From JAWLBW01 sp041687475 (lineage in GTDB: Bacteria > J088 > JAWLBW01): DNA of 21,714 bases. Position numbers and translations under genes: made by a program. Shown piece after piece: positions 1-9,676 of the stretch. Position 1 is the first letter of the stretch, and the number at the start of each line of letters is the position of its first letter. Below the pieces are notes generated by a model, which saw only the letters and a list, made by a program, of their open reading frames with translations, did no database searches and was not told where the DNA came from. The stretch is from NCBI GenBank assembly GCA_041687475.1, contig JAWLBW010000037.1:1-21714 (forward strand), written 5' to 3'.

Positions 1-470
1 TCGCGAACTTTGTCGACCACCGCCTTCAGGTCCCTGGGCGCCAGAAACTGCCCCTTCTTGACGTTGACCGGCTTACCCGTACGGGCGGCCGCGACCACGA
101 GGTCGGTCTGCCGACAGAGAAAGGCCGGAATCTGCAATACGTCGAGTACCTCGGCCGCCGCTTCGATCTGGTCGGTTTCGTGCACGTCGCTGAGCACGGG
201 CAGGCCCAGCGTACTCTTTACGCGACCGAGAATTTCCAGGCCGGCATCGATGCCGGGACCGCGAAAACCGTGTACCGAGGTTCGGTTGGCCTTGTCGTAG
301 CTCGCCTTGAAGATAAGGGGAACACCGAGACGGGCGAATATCGCTTTCAGTTCGACGGCCGTCTCCTGTATGAGACCCTCGTCTTCGATGACACAGGGCC
401 CTGCGATGAAGAAGGGCCGCAGCTCGTTTCCGGCCGGTACGCCGGCGATTTCAATCTGATGGTGCGCCAT
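1..470 (-). CDS. kdsA: 3-deoxy-8-phosphooctulonate synthase (KdsA), C-terminus outside window
   Basis: KdsA condenses phosphoenolpyruvate with arabinose 5-phosphate to make Kdo-8-phosphate, an early cytoplasmic step of LPS inner-core synthesis. About 156 residues are visible from the ATG at 470-468. They carry the family signatures in order: FIAGPCVIE (about residues 20-28), FKASYDKANRTS with a following HGFRGPG, DVHET, LQIPAFLCRQTDL and VNVKKGQFLAP. The full enzyme is usually about 270-285 residues, so roughly the last 40 % lies beyond position 1. No Shine-Dalgarno sequence precedes the ATG; an extended -10 box lies only 5 nt upstream. The gene is divergent from xerC across 167 bp. The family call is firm, and the gene implies an LPS-bearing diderm. 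Confidence 0.95.
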   Translation of the reverse strand, partial: MAHHQIEIAGVPAGNELRPFFIAGPCVIEDEGLIQETAVELKAIFARLGVPLIFKASYDKANRTSVHGFRGPGIDAGLEILGRVKSTLGLPVLSDVHETDQIEAAAEVLDVLQIPAFLCRQTDLVVAAARTGKPVNVKKGQFLAPRDLKAVVDKVR

Positions 471-475
471 GCTGG

Positions 476-484
476 AGTATACCA
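476..484 (-). promoter_or_regulatory. Extended -10 promoter of kdsA
   Basis: On the minus strand a TGG TATACT extended -10 element ends 5 nt before the kdsA ATG. TATACT matches five of six consensus positions. No good -35 hexamer is seen at the usual spacing. The predicted start of transcription falls at or next to the A of the ATG, so the mRNA may be leaderless. This is inferred from sequence alone. Confidence 0.45.
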
Positions 485-590
485 TGCCGGAGGAAAGGGC
501 CGGTAATGACGCGACGGGTCAAGCGCCCCCCTGTACAGGGTTCGCCGGGCAAGCCCGGTCTTTCTTTCAACGATTCCCTGCCAGAATGCA

Positions 591-619
591 TTCACTGTTG
601 CGCCGGAACGTTCTATGAT
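591..619 (+). promoter_or_regulatory. Promoter of the xerC-hslVU-arg operon
   Basis: TTCACT (591-596) and TATGAT (614-619) are separated by exactly 17 bp and match sigma-70 -35/-10 boxes at four and five of six positions. Transcription would begin near 626, which is itself a GTG codon in the xerC frame. This argues against a start at the upstream in-frame ATG (506), because the promoter would then lie inside the coding region. Confidence 0.5.
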
Positions 620-637
620 ACATTGGTGATTTTACGC

Positions 638-1525
638 GTGACGCAGTGGATTGATCAGTTCTGCGGTTACCTCGCGCGCGAGCGTAATGCTTCGCCGCGC
701 ACCGTCGAGAACTATCGTCGCGACCTCGTGCTGTTCAGGATCTTTCTCGAGCAGCGCTTCGGCGACGCTTTCCCTGTCGAACAGGTAGACATGTCGGCTG
801 TGCGCGCTTTCATCGCATCGCGCCACGGCAGCGACAGCCGGGCCACGCAAGGCCGCCGTTTATCGGCGCTGCGGGCCTTTTTTCGTTTTCTGCGACGTTC
901 GGGCGCCGTAGACCTGAACCCGGCCGAGCTGTTGCCCACGCCGCGACGCGACCAACGCCTGCCTCGCTACCTCGAAATCGACCAGGTACGGGCGTTTCTC
1001 GACGAGGTGGGCCGCGGCGACGACTGGCAGAACCAGCGCGACCGGGCGTTGTTCGAGTTGATTTACGGATCGGGGCTGCGTATTTCCGAGGCGCTCGGCC
1101 TGGATTTGGAAAGTATCGACCGGTCAGCGCGGTTGGCCCGCGTACTCGGAAAGGGAAGCAAGGAGCGAATCGTACCTTTCGGCGAGCCGGCTGCCGATGC
1201 GTTGGACCGCTGGCTGAAGGTGCGGGCGGGCCGACCGGGCGCCGACGGCGCGGCCCTGTTCCTGAGCGTGCGGGGCAAGCGCCTCGGCGCGCGGCAGGTG
1301 CAGGCACGCATGCAGATTTATTTGCGTTCCGTCGGACTCAAACTCGGGGTAACCCCGCACTCGCTCCGGCACTCATTCGCGACCCACCTGCTCAACGGGG
1401 GGGCCGACCTGCGGGCCATTCAGGAACTGCTCGGACACGAGAGCCTGAGTACCACGCAGAAGTATACGCACGTGAACCTGAAAACCCTGCTCGATGTGTA
1501 CGAGCGCACACACCCGAAGGCGTAA
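638..1525 (+). CDS. xerC: Tyrosine recombinase XerC/XerD
   Basis: XerC-type site-specific recombinase that resolves chromosome dimers at dif. Starting from GTG 638 the protein has 295 residues, the usual length. An N-terminal SAM-like DNA-binding core (about 3-90) precedes the catalytic domain (about 105-290). The active-site set is complete: R148 (GSGLRIS), K172 (GKGSKER), H241 and R244 (HSLRHSFATH), H267 (LGHESL) and nucleophile Y276 (KYTHV). These nearly coincide with E. coli XerC numbering. Alternative starts are GTG 626, at the predicted transcription start, and ATG 506, which adds 44 unconserved-looking residues over the promoter. The TAA stop abuts the hslV ATG. XerC next to hslVU parallels codV-codW-codX of Bacillus subtilis. 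XerC versus XerD cannot be separated here; the neighbours favour XerC. Confidence 0.92.
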   Translation: MTQWIDQFCGYLARERNASPRTVENYRRDLVLFRIFLEQRFGDAFPVEQVDMSAVRAFIASRHGSDSRATQGRRLSALRAFFRFLRRSGAVDLNPAELLPTPRRDQRLPRYLEIDQVRAFLDEVGRGDDWQNQRDRALFELIYGSGLRISEALGLDLESIDRSARLARVLGKGSKERIVPFGEPAADALDRWLKVRAGRPGADGAALFLSVRGKRLGARQVQARMQIYLRSVGLKLGVTPHSLRHSFATHLLNGGADLRAIQELLGHESLSTTQKYTHVNLKTLLDVYERTHPKA

Positions 1526-2053
1526 ATGTTTCACGGAACAACGATACTGGCGGTCAGACGCAACGGAAAAGTGGTCGTCGGCAGCGACGGTCAGGTAACC
1601 CTCGACAAGATCGTGCTCAAACACGGCGCCCGTAAGGTACGCCGGCTGCATGACGATCGGGTCGTCGTGGGCTTTGCCGGCTCGACGGCCGACGCCTTTA
1701 CCCTGTTCGAGCGCTTCGAGGCCAAGCTGAAGGAACACGGCGGCCAGCTCGTACGCGCCGCGGTCGAGCTCGGCAAAGACTGGCGCACCGACAAGATTCT
1801 GCGCCAGCTGCAGGCCATGCTCATCGCCGCCGACGCATCGCACACGCTTCTGCTCTCGGGCAGCGGCGACGTGGTCGAACCCGACGAAGACGCGGTCGCC
1901 ATCGGTTCGGGCGGCCCCTACGCCCTTGCCGCCGCCAAGGCCCTGCTGCGCCATTCCGACAAGGACGCCGAAACCATCGTGCGCGAAGGCCTGACCATCG
2001 CCTCGGAAATCGACATCTACACGAACGACCAGATCGTGGTGGAGATCCTATGA
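1526..2053 (+). CDS. hslV: HslV, peptidase subunit of the HslUV protease
   Basis: Proteasome-like threonine peptidase that forms a double hexamer capped by HslU and degrades unfolded and regulatory proteins in the cytoplasm. The 175-residue protein starts MFHGTT, so a four-residue propeptide must be removed to expose catalytic Thr5. D21 (GSDGQ), K37 (ARKVRR) and S128 (AIGSGGPYA) correspond to D17, K33 and S124 of the mature family numbering. The STADAFTLFERFE and ELGKDWRTDK blocks are typical. The start codon follows the xerC stop without a gap, and the stop overlaps the hslU start as ATGA, so translation is probably coupled. The gene is complete, with no anomalies. Confidence 0.97.
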   Translation: MFHGTTILAVRRNGKVVVGSDGQVTLDKIVLKHGARKVRRLHDDRVVVGFAGSTADAFTLFERFEAKLKEHGGQLVRAAVELGKDWRTDKILRQLQAMLIAADASHTLLLSGSGDVVEPDEDAVAIGSGGPYALAAAKALLRHSDKDAETIVREGLTIASEIDIYTNDQIVVEIL

Positions 2054-3372
2054 GCGCCGAAACCCTGACGCCGCGTGAAATCGTTACCGAGCTTGACCGG
2101 TACATCGTCGGACAGGCCGCCGCCAAGAAGGCCGTTGCCATCGCCCTGCGCAACCGGTGGCGCCGCCAGCAGATTGAAGGCGCCCTGCGCGAAGAAATTC
2201 TGCCCAAGAACATTCTGCTCATCGGCTCGACCGGCGTGGGCAAGACCGAAATCGCCCGTCGTTTGGCCAAGCTGGCCGACGCACCCTTCATCAAGGTCGA
2301 GGCCAGCAAGTTCACCGAGGTGGGTTATGTGGGCCGAGACGTCGAATCAATGATTCGCGACCTGGTCGATCTGGCCATCAACCTCGTGCGCGAGAAAGAA
2401 CAGCGCACCGTCGAGGGGAAGGCCGCTCACGCGGCCGAAGACCGCTTGCTCGACGTTCTTCTGCCGAAACCGCCGGGCTTTCAGGCCGGCGAAACCGGTG
2501 AAAGCGGTTCACGCGAGAAGTTCCGCGACATGTTGCGCGCCGGCAAACTAGACGACCGTGAAATCGAAGTCGAGGTGCAGGAATCGAGCGTCGGCTTCGT
2601 GAGCATTCCCGGCATGGAAGGCATGGAGAACAACCTGCGCGACATGCTGGGCGACTTCATGCCCAAGAAGACGCGCCCCCGCAAGATGAAGGTGCCCGAA
2701 GCGCTGCGCTATTTCGAGCAGCAGGAAGCCCAGAAGCTGGTCGATATGGACCGCGTCGTGGCGTTGGCGCTCGAAAAGGTGCAGGAACACGGCATCGTCT
2801 TCATTGACGAAATCGACAAGGTAGCCGGTCGCGAGGGCGGGCGGGGGCCCGACGTGTCGCGCGCGGGCGTGCAGCGCGACATTCTGCCCATTGTCGAGGG
2901 CAGCACGGTCAACACCAAGCACGGCGCCGTGCGCACCGACCACATTCTTTTCGTGGCGGCCGGCGCGTTTCATATTTCGAAGCCCAGCGATCTCATTCCC
3001 GAGTTGCAGGGCCGCTTTCCCATTCGGGTCGAATTGCAGAGCCTGAGTCAGGCCGACTTCGTTCGCATTCTGACCGAGCCCCAGAACGCACTTCTGCGCC
3101 AGCATGAAGCCCTGCTGGCCACCGAAGGCGTCACTGTCGAATTTACCGATGACGCCGTACAGGAAATCGCCAGCATCGCCGCCCAGGTGAATGCACGCAC
3201 CGAAAACATCGGCGCGCGCAGGCTGCACACCATTCTGGAAAAGCTTCTCGAAGAGCTTAGTTTTGAAGCGCCGTCGTTGACGGGCCGTTCCGTCACCATC
3301 GACGCGGCCTATGTGCGACGGCAACTGGAAGACATCGTCAAGAACGAAGACCTCTCGCGTTACATTCTATGA
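2050..3372 (+). CDS. hslU: HslU, AAA+ unfoldase of the HslUV protease
   Basis: ATP-driven unfoldase that feeds substrates to HslV. The protein has 440 residues, the normal length. In order: Walker A GSTGVGKT (59-66), pore loop GYVGRD (92-97), intermediate (I) domain (about 110-240), Walker B IVFIDE (249-254), arginine-finger segment GRFP (321-324), sensor-2 IGARRL (387-392), and the C-terminal EDLSRYIL tail that docks into HslV. The ATG overlaps the hslV stop (ATGA) and a GGAG lies 5 nt upstream of it. The stop overlaps the argB start in the same way, placing a proteolysis gene pair directly in an amino-acid biosynthesis operon. Confidence 0.98.
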   Translation: MSAETLTPREIVTELDRYIVGQAAAKKAVAIALRNRWRRQQIEGALREEILPKNILLIGSTGVGKTEIARRLAKLADAPFIKVEASKFTEVGYVGRDVESMIRDLVDLAINLVREKEQRTVEGKAAHAAEDRLLDVLLPKPPGFQAGETGESGSREKFRDMLRAGKLDDREIEVEVQESSVGFVSIPGMEGMENNLRDMLGDFMPKKTRPRKMKVPEALRYFEQQEAQKLVDMDRVVALALEKVQEHGIVFIDEIDKVAGREGGRGPDVSRAGVQRDILPIVEGSTVNTKHGAVRTDHILFVAAGAFHISKPSDLIPELQGRFPIRVELQSLSQADFVRILTEPQNALLRQHEALLATEGVTVEFTDDAVQEIASIAAQVNARTENIGARRLHTILEKLLEELSFEAPSLTGRSVTIDAAYVRRQLEDIVKNEDLSRYIL

Positions 3373-4279
3373 GCAAAGAAGCCCCACCCCGGGCCGACAA
3401 AGAACGGGCGCAGCGTATCGAGCGCGCCAAGATTCTTCAGGAAGCCCTGCCCTATATTCAGCAGTTTACCGGCAAGACCATCGTCATCAAGTACGGGGGC
3501 CATGCCATGGAAAGCGCCGAGCTGCGTCGCAGCTTCGCCCGCGACGTGACGCTGCTCGACGTGGTAAACGTGCGGCCCGTCATCGTGCACGGCGGCGGTC
3601 CCCAGATCGGCGATGCCCTCAAGCGCATGGGCATCGAAAGCAAATTTCACGCCGGCCAACGGGTTACCGATCGGGAAACCATGGACGTCGTCGAAATGGT
3701 GCTGACCGGCAGCGTCAATAAACAGATCGTCGAAGATTTGCACCAGGCCGGCGCCTGGGCCGTCGGTATTTCGGGCAAGGACGGCCGCCTGGTCGAAGCC
3801 GAAAAGCTGGTGCTTGCCAACGACGACGGCGGCGCCGTCGATCTCGGCCAGGTGGGGCGCATTCGCGAAGTGAACCCCGAAGTGGTCGAAGCCCTCGAAC
3901 GCGCCGGCGGCTTCATTCCGGTCGTCGCTCCGGTGGGCCGCGATCGCGACGGCAACACCTACAACATCAACGCCGACAACTTCGCCGGCGGCATCGCCGG
4001 AGCCCTCGCGGCCGAGAAGCTTATTCTCATGACCGACGTTACCGGCGTGCTCGATAAAGACGGTCAGCTCATTCCCACGCTCGACCGCCGTATGGCCGAA
4101 CACTACATCAACGACGGAACAATTCGCGGCGGCATGATACCCAAGGTGCAGTGCGCGCTCGACGCACTTTCGTCCGGGGTGCACAAGGTGCACATCATTG
4201 ACGGTCGCGTGCCTCACGCGGTTCTGCTCGAAATCTTCACCGATCAAGGTATCGGTACCGAAATCGTCGAGGAAAAAGA

Positions 4280-4283
<4 letters not shown>
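3369..4283 (+). CDS. argB: N-acetylglutamate kinase (ArgB), arginine-sensitive type
   Basis: Phosphorylates N-acetyl-L-glutamate, the second step of the acetylated ornithine route. The 304 residues show KYGG (41-44), HGGGP (74-78), YNINAD (198-203), TDVTGV (222-227) and GGMIPK (254-259), which cover the substrate and ATP sites. An extra N-terminal helix (about 16-34, ending EALPYIQQFTGKT) precedes the kinase fold. In known family members this helix goes with the hexameric, arginine-inhibited form (Pseudomonas, Thermotoga), and the C-terminal GIGTE segment resembles the arginine site. Feedback inhibition by arginine is therefore likely. The start overlaps the hslU stop (ATGA) with no clear ribosome-binding site, so translation is presumably coupled. 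Confidence 0.96.
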
Positions 4284-5468
<1,185 letters not shown>

Positions 5469-5482
<14 letters not shown>

Positions 5483-6392
5483 TTTCGTCCGTCTTTTCGA
5501 TCTGAATTCCGAAGAGCTTACCCATGTGCTCGACCGCGCCGCCGAACTCAAGCGGCTGCAGAAGGCCGGCATGTCTACGCCGGTGCTCGAAGGGCGTACC
5601 CTGGTCATGATTTTCGAAAAAAGCTCGACGCGTACGCGCGTCTCCTTCGAAGTCGGCATTCAGCAACTGGGCGGCCGCGCCGTGTTTCTCAGCTCGGCCG
5701 ACTGCCAGATCGGCCGGGGCGAGCCCATCAAGGACACGGCGCGCGTACTGTCGCGCTACGCCGACCTCATCATGATTCGCACCTTCGCCCACGAGACGGT
5801 GAAGACACTGGCCGAACACGCCGCGGTGCCGGTCATCAACGGCCTCTGCGATCTGCACCACCCCTGCCAGATTCTGGCCGACCTGCAGACCGTTCGCGAG
5901 CGACGCGAGAACCTTGCCGAACTCAAGATTGCCTGGTTCGGCGACGGCAACAATGTCGCCCATTCGTGGATCGAAGCGGCCGGGCGCCTGGGGCTGCACC
6001 TCGTGCTGGCCGTGCCTCCGGGCTACGAACCCATGGCCGACATCGTCGAAGAAGCCAGGGCCGCGGGCGGACGCATCGAAATCACCGACGACCCCCGCGC
6101 GGCGGCCCTCGACGCCGACGTGCTCATGACCGATGTGTGGACGAGCATGGGCCAGGAATCGCAGACCCAGCAGCGCAACGCCGTCTTCCACCCCTTGCAG
6201 TTGAATGCCGAGCTGCTGGGGCTCGCCAAGCGCGATGCTTTTGTTCTACACTGTTTACCGGCCCACCGCGGCGAAGAGATTACCGAAGAGGTGCTCGAGG
6301 GCGCCCAGTCGGCCGTCTTCGACCAGGCCGAAAACCGCCTTCACGCGCAGAAGGCCCTGATGGAGTTTCTCGTAACGGCATCGACGACGTAA
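5469..6392 (+). CDS. argF: Ornithine carbamoyltransferase (ArgF)
   Basis: Transfers the carbamoyl group from carbamoyl phosphate to ornithine, giving citrulline. The GTG at 5469 is chosen because AGGAG (5457-5461) sits 7 nt before it, and because it gives 307 residues with no extra N-terminus. The open frame continues upstream only through argD codons. Motifs: carbamoyl-phosphate loop EKSSTRTR (50-57), HPCQ (131-134), DVWTSMGQE (222-230, the ornithine-binding SMG loop) and HCLPAHRGEEI (261-271). All key residues are present. The gene overlaps argD by 14 bp on the same strand, so translation is probably coupled. Confidence 0.96.
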
Positions 6393-6394
6393 CC

Positions 6395-7540
6395 ATGGCG
6401 CTTTCGCTCGACCTTTGTCCCATCATCTGCCAAGGCGTGGCCATCGAGAGCCTGCCGCTCACCCCGCAGGAAGGCTTCGTGCTCTCACGGGTGAACGGTC
6501 TCACGGCCGTGCGGGAAATCATCGCCGCCACCGGGCTTCCGGCGGAAATGGTCGAAGCGTCGCTGCAAAAGCTCGAAGGCCTGGGCGCCATCGAGTGGCA
6601 GAAGGTCGAAACGGCGGTGCCCCGCTCGCGTTCGGCCGCCCGTCCGCAGGCTACGCCATCGACGGAGCCGCAGCCCGAAAGTCTTTCCAAGGTGCTCGAG
6701 CGCATCAAGCTGCTGCACCGCCAGCTCGACCGACTCGACCACTATCGTCTGCTGAACATTCCGCGTTCGGCCGATGCGGCGAAGGTCAAGGAAGCTTTCA
6801 TCAACCTGTCGCGCGAGCTGCACCCCGACCGCTTCCACAAGATGAATCTCGGACCGCGCAAGGAAATCGTCGAGGCCGTATTCGCCCGTATTTCCGAAGC
6901 CTACGAGGTGCTCAGGGACGTGGGCCGGCGCAGGTCGTACGACCAGTCGCTGCTTCCCGAAAGCGTGCGCCGGCAACGCGAGGAAGAAGGCGAGAAGCGC
7001 CCGCAGGTGTCGATGACGGCCGACGCCTCGCGCATTCTCGAGCTGGCCGACCAGGCATACCACTCGGGCAGCTATGCGAGCGCGCTCACCAGTCTCAAGC
7101 TGGCCAGCGCCATGCGGCCCAGCGACAAGGAAATCCAGAAGAAAATCGCCCATGTTTCCATGGTGCGGCAACTTTACGACGGCCTGAAGGTCTACGAACA
7201 GAAGAAGGCCGAGAAGGATCTGCTTGCCGACAGCCGCATCGAGGCGGCCTATCAGACACTCGAGCGGGCTGCGGGCGAACTGCCGGCGCACGAAGAGCTG
7301 CTGAGTCTGGCCATTCAGCTGCTGCTTGCAGTGGGGCTGGCCCCCGACGCCGCCCGCCTGATCGCAGAAAAACTATTTCGCGTCTCATCGAAGGCGCTGC
7401 ACATCTACTACCTGGGCAAGGTGCTCGAACAGGAGCGCCGGATCGACGACGCCGTTCGCAACTACGAACGGGCGGTCGCAGCCGATCCCGACTGCATACC
7501 CGCGCAGGATGCCCTTCGCGCATTGAAACGTAAACGTTAG
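6395..7540 (+). CDS. J-domain and TPR protein with N-terminal winged-helix-like module
   Basis: The 381-residue protein is not part of arginine metabolism. Residues about 20-68 form a compact helical module with the pattern LTPQEGFVLSRVNG...GLP...LQKLEGLGAIEW, familiar from deltaproteobacterial regulatory proteins. A Pro/Ser-rich linker (75-97) follows, then a J domain (about 115-184) with an intact HPD at 143-145, needed to stimulate DnaK. The C-terminal half (about 213-381) is helical with TPR-like repeats, the last being IYYLGKVLEQERRIDDAVRNY. There is no signal peptide, transmembrane segment or zinc domain, so it is not a canonical DnaJ. A cytoplasmic DnaK co-chaperone or scaffold is likely, but the client is unknown. 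The ATG is 2 nt after the argF stop, and the TAG stop forms part of the argG ribosome-binding site. Confidence 0.85.
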   Translation: MALSLDLCPIICQGVAIESLPLTPQEGFVLSRVNGLTAVREIIAATGLPAEMVEASLQKLEGLGAIEWQKVETAVPRSRSAARPQATPSTEPQPESLSKVLERIKLLHRQLDRLDHYRLLNIPRSADAAKVKEAFINLSRELHPDRFHKMNLGPRKEIVEAVFARISEAYEVLRDVGRRRSYDQSLLPESVRRQREEEGEKRPQVSMTADASRILELADQAYHSGSYASALTSLKLASAMRPSDKEIQKKIAHVSMVRQLYDGLKVYEQKKAEKDLLADSRIEAAYQTLERAAGELPAHEELLSLAIQLLLAVGLAPDAARLIAEKLFRVSSKALHIYYLGKVLEQERRIDDAVRNYERAVAADPDCIPAQDALRALKRKR

Positions 7541-7550
7541 GAGTATTACC

Positions 7551-8756
7551 TTGTCTTCCGTCAAGAAAGTCGTTCTTGCCTACTCGGGCGGACTCGATAC
7601 GTCCGTCATCATGAAGTGGCTCATTGAAACGTACGGCTGCGAAGTCGTTGCCTTCTCTGCCGATCTGGGCCAGGGCGAAGAACTGGCTCCGGTTCGCGAA
7701 AAGGCCACCCGCACGGGCGCCAGCTCGGTTTACATCGAAGACCTTCGCGAAGAGTTCGTGCGCGACTACGTGTTTCCCATGCTGCGCGCCAACGCCGTGT
7801 ACGAAGGCCACTACCTGCTGGGCACGAGCATTGCGCGTCCGCTCATCGCCAAAAAGCAGATGGAAATTGCCGAGAAGGAAGGCGCCGATGCCGTCAGCCA
7901 CGGCGCCACGGGCAAGGGCAACGACCAGGTGCGTTTCGAGCTCGCCTACTACGCGCTGCAGCCCAACATTCGCGTCATTGCACCGTGGCGCGACTGGGAG
8001 TTCAAGGGTCGCGAAGACCTGATCGCCTTCGCCGAGAAACACGGCATTCCCGTACCGGTTACCAAGGCCAAGCCCTACTCGACCGACCGCAACCTGCTGC
8101 ACATCAGCTTCGAAGGCGGCGTTCTCGAAGACCCCTGGGCCGAACCTCCCGCCGACATGTACGTGATGTCGAACGACCCGCTCACGGCCCCCGACAAGCC
8201 CCAGTATATCGAAATCGAGTACGAAGCCGGCAATCCGGTTGCCGTCGACGGCGAACGTCTTTCGCCCGCCGCGCTTCTCACCCGGCTGAATGAGATCGGC
8301 GGTAGCCACGGCGTCGGCCGGGTCGACATCGTCGAAAACCGTTTCGTGGGCATGAAGAGCCGCGGCGTGTATGAAACGCCCGGCGGCACCCTGCTGCACT
8401 ACGCCCACCGCGCGGTCGAAAGCCTGGCTCTCGACCGCGAAGTGCTGCACCTTCGCGACAGCCTCATCGGCCGCTACGCCCAGATGGTTTACAACGGCTT
8501 CTGGTTCGCCCCCGAGCGGCACCTGATGCAGACGCTCATCGACGAAGCGCAGAGCACGGTTACCGGCGTCGCCCGTCTGAAGCTGTACAAGGGCAGCGTG
8601 ACGGTGGTCGGACGTAAGGCCGAAAAGAGCCTGTTCAACCCGGCCTTCGCCACCTTCGAGGCCGACGACGTCTACAACCAGAAAGACGCCGAAGGCTTCA
8701 TTCGCCTTCAGGCCCTGCGCCTGCGCATTCGCAGCCTTGCCGGGTTGCCGGTATGA
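7551..8756 (+). CDS. argG: Argininosuccinate synthase (ArgG)
   Basis: ATP-dependent condensation of citrulline with aspartate to argininosuccinate. The length of 401 residues is typical of the type-I family. Motifs: N-type ATP-pyrophosphatase P-loop YSGGLDTS (11-18), EGHYLLGTSIARP (85-97), GATGKGNDQVRFE (118-130) and the later RGVYETPGGT. The start is TTG at 7551, supported by AGGAG at 7539-7543 and by the conserved SSVKKVVLAYSGG N-terminus; no ATG is available nearby. The rare start could lower translation relative to neighbours. Its stop overlaps the moxR start (ATGA). argH, the next step, is not in this window. Confidence 0.97.
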   Translation: MSSVKKVVLAYSGGLDTSVIMKWLIETYGCEVVAFSADLGQGEELAPVREKATRTGASSVYIEDLREEFVRDYVFPMLRANAVYEGHYLLGTSIARPLIAKKQMEIAEKEGADAVSHGATGKGNDQVRFELAYYALQPNIRVIAPWRDWEFKGREDLIAFAEKHGIPVPVTKAKPYSTDRNLLHISFEGGVLEDPWAEPPADMYVMSNDPLTAPDKPQYIEIEYEAGNPVAVDGERLSPAALLTRLNEIGGSHGVGRVDIVENRFVGMKSRGVYETPGGTLLHYAHRAVESLALDREVLHLRDSLIGRYAQMVYNGFWFAPERHLMQTLIDEAQSTVTGVARLKLYKGSVTVVGRKAEKSLFNPAFATFEADDVYNQKDAEGFIRLQALRLRIRSLAGLPV

Positions 8757-9676
8757 TTGCTCGCGAAGAGCTCGAGCTCATTCGCGCTCACCTTTCGGCG
8801 GCGCTGCGCGGTCGTGCCGGCGCCGTCGAACGCGCCATGGTCTGTCTGCTCACGGGCGGGCACCTTCTCATTGAGGACGTGCCCGGCGTGGGCAAGACGA
8901 CCCTCGCCCGCGCCATGGCCAATGCCTTCACCCTGTCGTTCCGCCGTATCCAGTTCACCAGCGATCTGCTGCCGGCCGATATTCTCGGTGTTTCGGTACT
9001 TGACCAATCGAGGGGAAACTTCGAGTTCCGCCCCGGTCCGGTCTTCACCAACATTCTGCTGGCCGACGAACTGAACCGGGCTACGCCGCGCACCCAGAGC
9101 GCCCTGCTTGAAGCCATGAGCGAAGGGCAGGTCAGCATCGACGACCAGACCCACTCGCTGCCCAAGCCGTTTCTGGTCATCGCCACGCAGAACCCGACCG
9201 AGCATTACGGCACCTTTCCGCTGCCGGAAAGCCAGCTCGACCGGTTTCTCATGCGCATTGAAATCGGCTACCCCGACGCCGAAGCCGAACGCAATCTGCT
9301 GCTCGGCGAAGCTTCGGGCGACGGCGCCCCCACGCGCCAGCTCGCGCCCGAAGAGCTTCTTCGCGTACAACGGGAAACGGCGGCCGTACGCATCGACGCG
9401 GCCGTGGCCGAATACATGCTGGCGCTGGTCAAGGCCACGCGTGAAGACCCGAACATCGAACTGGGCGTGAGCACCCGCGGCGCGCTGGCCCTCAAGCGCG
9501 CCACACAGGGCTATGCAGCTCTGCGCGGCCGCGAATTCGCCGTGCCCGACGATGTGCAGGAAGCGGCCGAGTCCGTACTCGCGCACCGCGTGTTGTTACG
9601 ACGGAACGAAGGCGGCGCCGCCGAAAAGGCGCTGACCGTGCGCCGCCTCATCGAACGCACCGAAGTACCTGTCTGA
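8753..9676 (+). CDS. MoxR-family AAA+ ATPase
   Basis: The 307-residue protein is an AAA+ ATPase of the MoxR branch. It shows Walker A PGVGKTT (44-50), a FTSDLLPADILG block, Walker B ILLADE (101-106) followed by LNRATPRTQSALLEAMSE, and sensor-1 ATQNP with EHYGTFPLPESQLDRF. MoxR proteins act as chaperone-like ATPases, usually with a DUF58 or von Willebrand A partner encoded next door. Here no such partner follows, and the gene ends the operon. It overlaps argG by ATGA, so it should be co-translated with the arginine genes. The family call is firm; its target is unknown. Confidence 0.9.
   Translation: MIAREELELIRAHLSAALRGRAGAVERAMVCLLTGGHLLIEDVPGVGKTTLARAMANAFTLSFRRIQFTSDLLPADILGVSVLDQSRGNFEFRPGPVFTNILLADELNRATPRTQSALLEAMSEGQVSIDDQTHSLPKPFLVIATQNPTEHYGTFPLPESQLDRFLMRIEIGYPDAEAERNLLLGEASGDGAPTRQLAPEELLRVQRETAAVRIDAAVAEYMLALVKATREDPNIELGVSTRGALALKRATQGYAALRGREFAVPDDVQEAAESVLAHRVLLRRNEGGAAEKALTVRRLIERTEVPV

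Noticed and set aside
545..558. CCGGGC-AA-GCCCGG hairpin followed by a T-rich stretch
   Set aside because: The loop is too short for a good terminator, and no plus-strand gene ends upstream. It may be chance in G+C-rich DNA.
506..637. N-terminal extension of xerC from ATG 506, with a GGAGG upstream
   Set aside because: The extra 44 residues do not look like a recombinase N-terminus, and the region contains a well-spaced promoter. Catalytic residue numbering fits the family from GTG 638.
7095..8522. 475-codon open frame on the minus strand
   Set aside because: It is antisense to the J-domain gene and argG, both of which have unmistakable motifs. It has no ribosome-binding site and shows the composition expected of a shadow frame.
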